Part shown: piece by piece, positions 52,463 to 62,900 of the stretch | How positions within the stretch are numbered: the stretch's first letter is position 1 | Layout of the letters: the number at the start of each line of letters is the position of its first letter | Source: Rebecca billardiae RCC1528 | Taxonomy: Eukaryota; Haptophyta | Length of the DNA stretch: 64,000 nt | Direction of reading: 5' to 3' | Assembly (NCBI GenBank): GCA_965240325.2 | Contig: OZ251233.1 | Location: forward strand, 1,922,001-1,986,000 | Translations under genes and position numbers: made by a program | The notes under the pieces: model-generated | Databases searched by the model: none | What the model was told of the DNA's origin: nothing | Seen by the model: only the letters and a program-made list of their open reading frames with translations

Positions 52463-53236
52463 CGCCCTCGGTCTTCCGCGCAGACCGCGCCGATCGCCGC
52501 GGCGACGACGCTGCAGAGTCCGGACAGCAGCGGCTGGCCTGCTCCGCCGCCGGGCTCGCTCGGGCTGAGGAAGGCGGGAAGCACTTGGGCACGGCCGATG
52601 TCGGGCGAGTGGTCGGCTATGGCCTCCCCGACCCGCCCGGAGCAGGCGACCCGAGCATCACCCTGCCGCTGGGACCTAATAGTTCGGTGGGCTGCACTCT
52701 GGCAGATCGGCGCGGGTGCGCAGCACGACACCGCTGCCGTGGCGCGCGCCGGACCGACGGCCTCGCGGGGCGGCGCGGTTGATGCCGCACCCTGACCCTA
52801 CGGGGCAGGACGGCCGAGCAGCATCACGGGGTATTAGGGGCAACTCTCGAGGCTGGCATGTGATGTCATCCCGACGAACGCATCCGTAGTACACTGTCTT
52901 GCCCGGCCACAGGCGCCCTGTCATCAGGCATAACAAGGTCGCATTCAGCGGCAGAGTCGGGCCCGACTCAGTCGGCGCCGGGCCCGGTTCACACGCGGTG
53001 CGGTGATCGAGCGCACGCTGACGCACGTCGGCGCGAGGTGAGTCAGAGGAATAATGGACCCCTCGCGTGTTCGGGCGGGGCAAGACACTCCTCGAGCCTC
53101 CCACATCTGAACATGCGCCAACAACTCCACTCAGTGCGGGGTGAAGTCCCACGTCGTTGCGTTCAGCTTCATTCATGATCAGGGGCGAATCACCGCTTTT
53201 CGGCTTCGCGCGCTGGGTCGCTCGGGCCTTGCTCGG

Positions 53237-53335
53237 GCCTGGCTGATTGAGACCCAGCCGTTTCATCTCCGCGACGTCGATTTTCTGGCGACGCCGCGGA
53301 GCGGCTGGCACTTTCCAGTAGCGGCGGCTCAGAGG
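53237..53335 (+). repeat. Inverted-repeat arm (left) of a candidate element
   Basis: Contains GATTGAGACCCAGCC, TTTTCTGGCGA, CGCGGAGCGGC and CTTTCCAGTA. The reverse complement of 55307-55403 contains GGTTGAGACCCCGCC, TTTTCTGGCGA, GCGGAGCGGC and CTTTCCAGTA in the same order. Confidence 0.6.
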
Positions 53336-53558
53336 CCGCCATCGTGCCGATGGCGAAGCGGCGCACGAAGCGGAACCTCGTCGAGCGAAGCCCCTCGCAC
53401 GGAGGCGCGGGGGGCGCCAATGACGGCGCGCGCGCCGCCGCCGCGAATCGGAGCGGTCCGGATGGGTCTGGGCCGGCTGTCTCGCCTGGTGCGCGCCGCG
53501 AGCGCGCCGCGCTCACCGCACGCGCGCTGCTTGTTTACACCCGGGTGGTTTTGGGCGC

Positions 53559-53727
53559 GACGGGCACATGTCGGGCAACAACAGCCGTATGACACACTTG
53601 GACACACTTTGACGCGTTGGGGGGGCTGGTGGGGGTCATGCTTGACACGGCCCATGTGGCACCTTTTTGGGTCTCTTTGGGTCTCGGCCGCAATCCGTCA
53701 TCGCACTCACGCCGTGCGCATCTGGCC
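53559..53727 (+). repeat. Direct repeat, copy 1 (about 170 bp)
   Basis: Starts GACGGGCACAT and contains AACAGCCGTATGACACACTT, GACACACTTTGACGCG, TGACACGGCCCATGTG and CTCGGCCGCAATC. It aligns over its length with 53928-54098. Confidence 0.9.
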
Positions 53728-53927
53728 GCTCCCGTTGCGCCCCGCCGTCCGCGCACGCCAGGCGAGCTGGTGCGTGTCCTCAGCAGTTCAACGTGCACCA
53801 GTCCCATCTACTAGAATGGGCCGGGTGGAGCCCTCATGGCAGCCTTTTCGCCAGATGAGTAGCATGCGCGCAGCGTTCACCGCGCAAGCATTGCGTTCGT
53901 TGCCACCCGGGATGGCTTGGCGGTTGC

Positions 53928-54098
53928 GACGGGCACATCGGTCGGGCGACAACAGCCGTATGACACACTTGGACACACTTTGACGCGCTGGGAGGGCTGG
54001 TGGGGGTCATACTTGACACGGCCCATGTGAAAGCGGCTTGGTTTTGTTTGGTTCTCGGCCGCAATCTGTCGTCTCACTCATGCGGTGCACATCTGGCC
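53928..54098 (+). repeat. Direct repeat, copy 2 (about 170 bp)
   Basis: Second copy, offset by 369 bases from the first, with scattered substitutions and small indels in the T-rich part. Weaker similarity extends some 20 bases upstream of both copies (CACCCGGG context). Confidence 0.9.
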
Positions 54099-55306
54099 AG
54101 TCAAGTCGGTTGAGGTGCCCCCATCTCGGTGTGCGGAGGGCAAGTCGATGAGCAGCATTCAGCAGGTGGTGGCGCGCCTCCCCCGCACGCCGGCATAGTA
54201 ACCCCAGCCGCGCTACCCGCCGTTGGCAAGCACCCTCGCCACGAGGACTTAAACGACGACGGACGAGGACGATACTGATTACCGGCACGCGCGCGAAGAC
54301 GAGTTGGACGCTGTGACTGTGACTGGCAACAGAAGCTACTGTGACTTGCTCAGCTCGACGCCACCGTCCCGGGCGTCGTCACGTCGGCCTACGAAGTGAC
54401 ATCTCGGCCGGCGTCCCTGCGTTGGGCCTGCTGCAAGAGCCAGCGAACAGGTAGCTTAGCTGCGAGTGCCGCCGCCGCGCGGCGGTGCCTTTCTTGCGCT
54501 CTCCGCGCGGCAGTCGGAGACCATCAGCTTGGATGGGCCGGGCGAAGCCTCGTGCTCGGCACTTACGCCGCTTACGCCGCATGGGTGCCATACTCACCGT
54601 GCTCACACAGCACGGCTTGGTTATGCGTCGACACTGGTCAGTCTGAAGAGTGACGCCGGGACAGTGCCCCTATACTGCAGTGCCACTCGCAGCTGCGCGT
54701 GCTGCGGGTGCTACTGTCAGCTGAACGCGGCCTCGTGACACAGCAGGACGCACTCTGAGACTCTGAAGCATGGGAGTAGGCGAAGCTGCCAAAGCTCCAC
54801 CTATCTGCTTCTGCCGTGAACACGAGGAGCAGCCTGTGCAGCTTGGGCTCTCGACGTTCGACGTGCAACATCATGAGCATCATCATTGAAGCAAGTGCCT
54901 CACTGGCGCGGACGGGACTCACGACGATCGCGCGTTTGCACGGCCCTCGCATGGCAGCCTGACGCGACAACGTGCTGGCTATCTACTGAGCCTACTGGAG
55001 CCGTGATCGCTCGGCTCGCCGGCGCGCGTGTGTCCACAGGAGTGCTCAAGCCGGCGCAGCGGGCCGTGGTGCCGTGAGACTGAGCATACATGATGCGGCG
55101 TGAGCTGGCGTGAGGCTGTCAACATGGGTGGCATCAGCACAGGTGACAGCGCAGACAGGGACGGAACGCGTTACAGTGCGGACGGCGCCGAGGCGTAGGC
55201 GCTCGCGGGGGCGGCGACAGCGCGAGGGCAGGAGCGGGGACGGCGCAGCAGGGCCGAGGCGCCATGCTGGCTCCGGTGCGGCGGGCTTGAAACGGCCGGC
55301 CGCTTT

Positions 55307-55403
55307 TACTGGAAAGCGCCCGCCGCTCCGCGCCAGCGCGGAGCTCGCCAGAAAAGGCGGGGTCTCAACCCGCCAGCGCGAGGCTCTACCCGACCGGTAC
55401 CGG
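55307..55403 (-). repeat. Inverted-repeat arm (right) of a candidate element
   Basis: Partner of 53237-53335 in reverse orientation, with one indel of about 20 bases between the two outer blocks. It ends in the palindrome ACCGGTACCGGT (about 55392-55403). Confidence 0.6.
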
Positions 55404-55424
55404 TATCCATAAAAATAAAAAGCC

Positions 55425-55489
55425 CTTGACGTTGCGAGAGTACTACTACTAAGTAAGCTGTCGATCGAAGATTCTCCTGCAACGTCAAG
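55425..55489. repeat. Short hairpin: 11-bp perfect inverted repeat
   Basis: CTTGACGTTGC at 55425-55435 pairs with GCAACGTCAAG at 55479-55489, with 43 bases between. The arms contain TGACGTT, close to a cAMP-response-type core. Located about 300 bases upstream of the receiver/cyclin gene. Confidence 0.7.
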
Positions 55490-55793
55490 TTTGAAACACC
55501 GAATCCTTGTGTTTATAAATAACCAATTTTGGGGCTGTAGCGGTGTAAAACCCATGCCAAGGCATCCATTTCATGCAGGGATGAATATGGAACCGATTTT
55601 TACGGGTGACTCAATATGAGGATTACAAAACGACGGTTCAGGTTTAAGATTGGCTATCCATTATCCGTGGTATTGGGGAAAAGTGAATCGTCAAACGCGA
55701 TGACAAACACATCTTCACGTCTTCGCAACAAAACTTCGCGGCGGCGGCGCAGACGACGCATCAAGTCGATCGCTCTGCTCCGCGCTGCTCGGG

Positions 55794-57113
55794 ATGGACA
55801 CGCAGTCCTCCGCGCTACTCGTGTGCAGCGGCGCCTCCGCCGACGAGGCTGCCACCACGGAGGCCAAGATACGCGCGGCCGGATTCGCGCGGGTCGACGT
55901 CTCGTGCTCCTTCCTGTGCGCGCTCGAGGCGATCGACTCCGACGTGCGTGACAAGGGCTGCGTGGCGCACGCGCGCATCTTCTGCGACGTGGGCGCGTGG
56001 GAGGACAGCGCTGTCACCTTCTTGCGCACGCTCTTCTCGACCGGCTGGCCGGTCTCCATCGTGCTCATCGCTGAGCCTGCCGCATGCAACTCGTCGCCAA
56101 GGGCCCGAGCTGCGGCTGCGCTGCTCAGCTCCTCGACCGGCATCGACGGCATGCTCTCGCGCGACGCGAGCGCGCTCGAGTTCGCCGACCTTGCGTGGAG
56201 CGGCCTTCAAGGGACAGCCGGGCGCTCGCTCTTTGCTAGCGCCCCCGTCGGCCCCATGCTCACACGCTGCGGCTCAGACCGCAGCGAGGCCAGAATATCT
56301 CCGCGCGGCGTCGAGGGCTCCGGGGCGTTCTCGCGCGAGCGAGCTCGTCATGGGGACGTGATGCCAGGGGAGCAGATGGAGACGCATGCCATTGTGATGG
56401 GCTGTGCGCTGCTGCTCGAGCGGCTGCTCGCCGAAGGTGGCGGCGCGGACGCAGCGGTGGGGGCAGCGGCTGGCGGCGGCGGCAGCGGCATCGCGCTCAA
56501 GGCGCGATGCTCACGCTGTTCAACGGACAGCTCGTGCAACGCGTTCTTCACCTCGCGCGTCGATGATAGCCCGCGTGGCGCGCCATACCTCTCCGACGAG
56601 AGCGATGCGGAGGACGGCGGCTATTGCGAGTCGGCCCGCTCCCACGCATCCTCATCCGCCTCCTGCGCGAGTGGCAGCGACGCCTCGGCGTCCGCTGCAG
56701 ACGGCCCCACGTCTCCCTCCGCCGAGGCGGTGTACCGCTTCCTGCTCGAGCTCCAGCCTCAGCTGCAGCTTGGCAACTCGCTGCTGGTGGTCGTGGCAGT
56801 GTACTTGCAGCGGCTGTGCGCAACGCTGGGCGCAAGCTCGCTGCGCGCCCGATGGCGCGAGCACGTGGTCGGCGTGGCGTTGGTTGGGATCAAGGCGCAC
56901 TCAGACGCGCCGCCCACGCTGGGCGCACTGAGCTCGCGGCTTGCCATCTGGAACTGCGACGCACAGCAGCTGCGCCAGCTCGAGGCGACGGTGCTGCGTG
57001 GCCTCAGGTGGCACACGCTTGTGCGCGCGTCGCAGTACGAGGGCACGCGCATGCACCTACGCGTGCTGCACGAACGTAACGCGCTGCCCGCTCGCACACG
57101 GCAGCGAGCGTGA
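55794..57113 (+). CDS. Fusion of a receiver-like domain and a cyclin-like domain
   Basis: 439 residues. Residues 5-138 have the alternating strand/helix layout of a response-regulator receiver: SALLVCSG, a helix, then ARIFCDVG with Asp65 in the phospho-acceptor place, PVSIVLIAEP (strand 4), and GIDGMLSRD where a receiver has its Lys strand. The acidic pair after strand 1 and the Lys are not evident, so it is receiver-like and perhaps non-phosphorylated. Residues 140-305 are a Ser/Gly-rich linker. Residues 311-415 look like a PHO80/cyclin-N box: EAVYRFLLELQPQ, LLVVVAVYLQRLC, VVGVALVGIKAHSDAPPTLG, IWNCDAQQLRQLEATVLRGL. Cyclins activate CDKs; here a signalling input coupled to a CDK activator is inference. 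The low-GC upstream region and the ATG at 55794 support this start. Confidence 0.6.
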   Translation: MDTQSSALLVCSGASADEAATTEAKIRAAGFARVDVSCSFLCALEAIDSDVRDKGCVAHARIFCDVGAWEDSAVTFLRTLFSTGWPVSIVLIAEPAACNSSPRARAAAALLSSSTGIDGMLSRDASALEFADLAWSGLQGTAGRSLFASAPVGPMLTRCGSDRSEARISPRGVEGSGAFSRERARHGDVMPGEQMETHAIVMGCALLLERLLAEGGGADAAVGAAAGGGGSGIALKARCSRCSTDSSCNAFFTSRVDDSPRGAPYLSDESDAEDGGYCESARSHASSSASCASGSDASASAADGPTSPSAEAVYRFLLELQPQLQLGNSLLVVVAVYLQRLCATLGASSLRARWREHVVGVALVGIKAHSDAPPTLGALSSRLAIWNCDAQQLRQLEATVLRGLRWHTLVRASQYEGTRMHLRVLHERNALPARTRQRA

Positions 57114-57344
57114 GGCGTCATCACGCCGGAGCATCGCAATCAGTCAGCACCCGCAGCCCCGGCGCCGCGTGCCCCGCTGCTGGCTGGCTGATGCGCGATC
57201 ACGATGTCGATGACGATCGAGTAGCCTCCGTCCGTGCGGGTTGATGATGCTGCCGACAGAATGATGATACGGCCCGCTGTCGACTCGCTCTCGCGGCCCG
57301 CGGCACTGCATGGCACCGAAATCGGCGCGGGTGAGCGCGCCGGC

Positions 57345-57365
57345 CCGCGTATATATATATATGTA
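57345..57365. repeat. Short AT microsatellite
   Basis: ATATATATAT-type run next to the possible 3' end of the candidate gene above. Confidence 0.7.
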
Positions 57366-57383
57366 TTATTCGTATATTCAATT

Positions 57384-58578
57384 CTAAGAGGCATAAAATA
57401 TGACCGCGTTCCGCGGTCCTTCCGTAAAACCAACGTAGTTAGGGGCCCGCGGTGCAACCTCCGTCGGCTGCTGTCTCAGTCTCACAGACATGGCGGGCCG
57501 AGGACTGTCGCCGCGGGCGCGCGGGCCGCGCGGGGAAGCGGCCGCCGAGGCCGGCGCGCGCGCGTAGGCCGAGAGGCGCCGCGCGGCGCGGGCCGGCGCG
57601 TGCGGGCGTGCGGGCGCACCTGCTTGAGGTGCTCGCGCTGCGCCATGCGCTCGACGACGGGCCGCTGGTCGCTCAGCCGGCGCGCCTCGTCACTCACTCG
57701 TGCCGGCAGAGCCGGAGAGCGTGCGCCATTGCTGCCCCGGCCTGCGCTGCGCACGGCCGTGCACCGATCGAGAGGCGAGACCGAGCGGAGCTCGGGGTGG
57801 AACGAGGCGAACGGCGCGTCGCGCCTGCCGCCGCGCGTGCGTGCCTGCTCCACAGCGCCGCCGTGCTCGCCCGCCGCCTCCTCCGCCGCGTCGGCCTCGA
57901 AGCCACGGCGGCGGCAGGCCAGCGGCAGCGGCTGAGCCCGTGCGTGCTGGCCGCTGGCACCCGGCGCGGTCGCCTCGACGGCCGTCAACTCCACAGCTGG
58001 CTGCTCGAGCTGCTGCACGGGGCGTCGCGACGAGGGCGTCGCGCGCGCCCAGCGCGTCCGTCGCCGCGTCGCGCAGCGCATCGAGCTCGGCGCCGCCGGT
58101 TCGCCAGCTCCGGGCGCCCACAGCGCCTCCGCGCAGCGCCTCCGCGCGCACGTGCCGTCATGCACGGCCTCGGTGTGACGCCGCCCATCAATCACTGCGT
58201 CTGCGCGCGCAGTTGCTGCAGCTCGACGGCGGACTCGTCGCAGCTGGCGGCGAGGGTGCGCAACGCGTCGATGACCGAGGCCTGCAGCCCGGTGATCGCC
58301 GCGTCGATGCGCGCGGCGCATTCTCCGCGCAGCTCCTCGCGCCACGACGTGGCCGCGCTCGCGTGCAGCTGGGCGCCGCTGTGCGACCCGGAACCGGCGG
58401 GCCTTCCACTGCTCCTGCTCGTCCTCAGGCTGCTGCACCTCCGCGCCGCCGTCGACCGAGTTGAGGAGGACACTCGGCCACAGACCGGCGTACCTTTTAC
58501 GGCGGTATTTTGGACGCACATAATCATAGTAGGTAGATTGAGCGGTCTATCTATGGTGTTGGAGTATTCATCACACAC
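57384..58578 (-). CDS. Candidate multi-exon gene, partly coiled-coil (boundaries uncertain)
   Basis: No family recognised. Three minus-strand segments in different frames have protein-like composition: WREELRGECAARIDAAITGL and the following 35 residues (about 58192-58350, helical, heptad-like), ELDALRDAATDALGARDALV (about 58030-58090), and ARRLSDQRPVVERMAQREHL followed by KQ (ending 57620). The last is followed by a donor-like GTGCGCCCGCACGC at 57619. An acceptor-like GAGACAGCAG ending at 57468 would open a 28-codon last exon (57467-57384) in phase 0. The middle junctions could not be resolved. It may be a real gene with short GC-rich introns, or chance; I treat it as a lead rather than an annotation. 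Confidence 0.3.
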
Positions 58579-59961
58579 AATTTATCTAGCTATCGGCTCC
58601 TACGTCCGCCTCCGGCTTGTGACTCAAACCCCTGAAGGGCGGCACCGTGCCCCCCGGTGCCGCTGCTAGCGTACCTCGCGAGCGTCGGTGCGGACGAATA
58701 CGGCCCGTGCGCGCGGACGCGACGAGGCTGGTAGTCGACCAAGGTCATACGTAGTCCCCAGGTACGCGTCGGCGGTCGCTCCTCGCCTCTCTCCGCCAAC
58801 GCGAGCAGCGCGCGCAAAGGCGTCGCGGCTTGGATGCAACTCGCACCGCGCACGCACGTGCACTGCGCCCACCTGATGACCGTGCAGGACCCAAAATCGT
58901 TGGTGTCGGGTAGGCCTATGATTACTGCGACCAGGCGCGCGCGTGCGCCCGCAACCTGAGGACGTACACTGCCCACGCACGGGCATGACAGAGTGCGTCG
59001 ACACGCGCAATTCAAACGCAGTCGTGTAGCAGAGCCAACAACTCACTCTAGAGACGCCTCGAGACAGACCACTGAGCGCGGGGAAGACGCATAACATCCA
59101 TGTGCACGCTGCCCACCGGGCGCACCAGGGGCTAGAGCGCAGCTCGGCCTCTGGGTGCAGCTTCTCATCCGGCGTGTGCAAGCTGAGTCACGTCGCCGGC
59201 GTCGCACGGCGCCCGCGCTGAGCAACGCGGGTGAGATGAGGTGACGAGCCGCGGCAGAGGGCGGCAGTACACGTGCTCTGGCTCGGCGCACCACGCGCCG
59301 CGCGCGGGGGGACGTCCTCGCGGCCTACGTCGCGTTCTCGCGCGGCGGCGCGACGTGGGAAGGGCGACCCGGACTCAAACCTCGCAGCGCCCGCGGCAGC
59401 GGCGGCCGCGCCCGGACTCCAGGGAAACATTGCTTAGGAGCCCCCCCCCCCCTCCTAATATAAGCAGGGGGGGGGGGTGTGATGGAGTATTCATCACGCT
59501 TATAAGCAATTCGCTTCACGCGTTTGTCTCATCAGAAGCCTCCGGCCTCCACTCGGTAGACGACTCACGACGACGACCACCCTTGTCACGACTGTATTCC
59601 GCCAAAACTTGTGGGAGTACGGAAAGGTACGGAGAAGGAGTCTCATTCAGGTGACTTGTAAATTGTTTGCTGCTATGTGGTTTAACACACAGCTATGATA
59701 CAGGTATGTAAAGTACGGCGGTACGCGCGCGAGATCCCCCGTCAGTCGCCGATTATTCCCCGATGCGCGCGCGCCCTTCGGAATCATGACAGCCTGAAAC
59801 TTCCGCCACCAAGCGACGAGAACCTTGTAAGGAGCCGGTCGGGAGGCGATGGATCAGAGTAGGTATTGAAAAAGCTGATGAGCCGCCACTGATGATGAGC
59901 GGGGCGACCTCGAAGAGAAGGCGAAGAGGCGCTCGGAGTGCTCCAAGGGGCGAACCAGAGC
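58579..59961. other. Intergenic region upstream of the PA/TIR-like gene
   Basis: No recognised gene. ORFs up to about 170 codons on the minus strand have no domain. It contains a poly-C/poly-G inverted repeat at about 59443-59480 and a relatively AT-rich stretch from 59560 to 59720. Confidence 0.5.
59443..59480. repeat. Poly-C / poly-G hairpin
   Basis: A run of about 13 C (ending CCTCC) is followed after TAATATAAGCA by a run of about 11 G. The two can pair into a hairpin, and the G run is a potential quadruplex or triplex former. Confidence 0.8.
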
Positions 59962-62900
59962 ATGCGCCACGACAGGGGGCGCGCGCTCGCGGCGGCGCTC
60001 GCCGCGGTGGTGGTCGCATCCCGGCCGGCGTCGTCGACGCTGGTGGTCATCGATGGCCCCGATGAGCTCCGCAACCTCAGCTTCGCCGCGGAGCCCTACA
60101 GTCTCGAGCCCTCGGGCAGAAGTCCGCCCGCGGCCCTCGCCGGGCCGCTCGTGCTGCGCTCAGCGGCAGACATCGAGTACGTGCCGGGCAGCTGCCCGCC
60201 GCGCTTCGCGCGGCGCGACGAGGCGTTGCCCCCGGGCGCGATTCTCCTGTTCGACTCGCCGCAGCTCTCGCTCTGCTCGCACACGCAGCACGCGCTCATG
60301 GCGGCGCGCGCGGGCGCGAGCGCCGTCCTGATCTACTTTGCGTGGAAGCAGCCGCTCCGGCCCGTGCCGGGCGCGCAGGCGAAGATGTGGTGGGTGCGCG
60401 ACGGCGCCGCTGCTCTCGACGCGCGCATGCCGCCCATCTTCGACGTGGACCAGCCCGAGCTCGGGCCGCTCGTCGACGCGCTGCGCGCGCGCGCGCGGGT
60501 GCGCGTGCGCCTCTCGGCGCGACCGCGCGCGTCGGCGTGGGAGCGGCTGCACAGCTCGGCGGCGTGGGGTGCGTGGCAGGCCGTGCTCGCGCTGGTCGCG
60601 CTCGCCGTGATCGAGCTCGCCGCCCTCCGCCTCGAGGCCTTCATCCGCGCCGACGGCGGCCTGCACCTGGGCACGATCCCGCACACGCTGCTGCTGCTCG
60701 AGCTGCTGACCAACACGGCGCGCGCGATGCTGCTCGCGGTCGACCCCGAGGTGTCGCGCGGCGTGCTGCCGGTGGAGGTGGTGTGCGCGGTGAAGATGGG
60801 CACGTGCGGCCTGCAGCTCGTCTCGGGCGCCCTCTTCCTCGCCTACTTCTCGCGCGCGAGCGCCTCCGAGGGCTTTGCGCCGCAGCGGCTGATGGGCGCG
60901 CCGCTCCGGCCGCGCACGCCGTCCTCGGCTGGGGCGCTTGCGGGCACGCCCGCCGGCCGGCTCGGCCGGGTGCTCGTCGGGTGCTGCTGCGCGTGCGGGC
61001 CGTGGAGCACGAGCGCGGCCGTGGTGGGCATCGCCGTCCTCGCCATCACCAGCGTCCTCTTCGCCTCCGACTCGATGATCATCTTCGTGCGGCTCGCGTG
61101 CCTGGGCGCAGACGCGCTCGTGTTGGCGCTGTGCGCGCGCACGGCATGGCAGATGCGCACGATGGCGGCGACGCTGCCGCGGCCGCTGGCGGCGCGGCTG
61201 ACGCGCTCGATGCGGCACGCGATCCTCTTCCGCAGCGCCGCGCTCCTCGCCGGCCTCCCCGCGCTCACCATCGCCTACTTCCACCCGTGGGCGCGCTTCG
61301 CCACGCTGGGCGCGCACTGCGCTATGGTGTCGTGTGTGAGCTACGTCCAGTGCGCGCTCTTCCGGCCGATCGGGGTGGTCGTGCTGCGCGGCCCGCTGCG
61401 CCGGCTGGTGCGCGCGTGGCAGGAGGGCGTGGCGCACGTCCGCTCGTCGCCCCGACGCGTCGGCGACGACCCCTCCTCCGACGGCATCGCCGTGCGCCAC
61501 GACGTCCCGCTCGAGAGCTCTGTCGGCACGCGCCGGCGCTCGATGCCGGCCACGCCGCTGCCGGGCCGGCGTCAGCGCGTGCAGGAGAGCCTGCTGCTCG
61601 GCGTGAGCCTCGCGATGATCGGCGAGTTCGTCGAGGCGTGCGGGATCGGCGCGGACGCGAGCACCCTCGACGCCGCGACCAAGATCCAGGCGATGACCGC
61701 CTCGACCGGCTGGTCCATCGCCGAGCAGTGCCAGTCGGCCAAGACCGCCGACGGCCGGCCGGCGGTTGCGCGCGCCACTCTGTTCGTGTCGCACGCGCAG
61801 CGCTGCGGCTTCGCCAAGCTGCTCGCGGCGATCCGCGCGTACCTCGAGCTGCACTCGCTCGACGCGTCGGAGACGTTCCTCTGGCTCGACCTCTTCTGCA
61901 TCCGGCAGCACGAGGTCGAGGCCGCCGTCCCCAAGATCGGCGAGATCGAGCGGCTGGTCGGGCGAGTGGTGATGGTGCTCGACCCTTGGGACGCGCCGGT
62001 GTGCCTCACGCGCGTGTGGTGCCTGTACGAGTGCGTGCAGTGCACGCTGCAGTCGATCCCGTTCGACCTGACGATCGCGCCGGACGACCGCGGCGCGCTG
62101 CAGCGCGCGCTCCGCCGCGACCTCGCCGCGGTCCAGGCCTCCCTCGGCTCGTTCGACGCGCGCACCGCGCAGGCGTCCGTCGAGGACGACCGGCGCATGA
62201 TCTTTGAGCTGATCCGCGAGGCCTTCGCTCAGCGCGTGGACGGGCTGGGGCCGGGCGCGGACGAGTTCGACGCGTTCAACGCGAGCGTGCGGCACGCGGT
62301 GCGCACGGCCCTCGCCGGCTTCTCGTGGCCCGACGCCACGCCGGCCACGCGCCGGCTGAAGGGCACCGTCTCCGCCGCGCCCTCGCCGCGCAAGGGGCGC
62401 TCCCCCGAGCAGCGCGAGCATCGGTTTCTGCCGCTCTCGCGCGCGCACTCGTCGACGGACCTGGGCAGCGGCGCGCTCCCGCGGCCTGCGTTGCGTCGGC
62501 CCCGAGGCGTCACGTCCGACGTGCCGAGCTTCGACCGCTCCAGCCCGCGTGATGCCGGCGGCTCGGGCGAGCCCGAGGACGGCGAGCAGCCGACGCCGGG
62601 CGCCGGGAGCGGCGGTTTGCGCAGCAGGTCCAGCGCGGCGCCGCGCGCATCCGCGGGCGACAACCCGGCGGCCGTGACGGCGCGCGGCGTGCACCCGCAG
62701 ACCACGATGCTGAACAGCCGCCTCAGCCGCCGCAGCCGCCGCAGCCGCCCCTCGGCCGACGCTCACTCCGCGCTGCCGGCCGACGCCCCCAAGGCGCACA
62801 GCGCAAGCTGGTCGCCCGCCGCGCGGGGTACCAATCATCACTGGCTGCGGACCAGTCGGCTGCTGGCGCGCGGCGCGAGCCCCAAGCCGCCCGCCTGGCA

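Larger units (their letters stand above)
52463..55793. other. Long region without a recognisable gene, containing inverted and direct repeats
   Basis: 3.3 kb. Several ORFs of up to about 280 codons exist, but none shows a known domain and frames on both strands overlap. The region contains an inverted-repeat-bounded segment (about 53237-55403), a direct repeat pair inside it, and a conspicuously AT-rich stretch (55400-55720) just upstream of the receiver/cyclin gene. Confidence 0.5.

Noticed and set aside
52676-53311. A 211-codon minus-strand ORF
   Set aside because: No recognisable domain, and it overlaps the left inverted-repeat arm at about 53240-53311; no evidence of coding.
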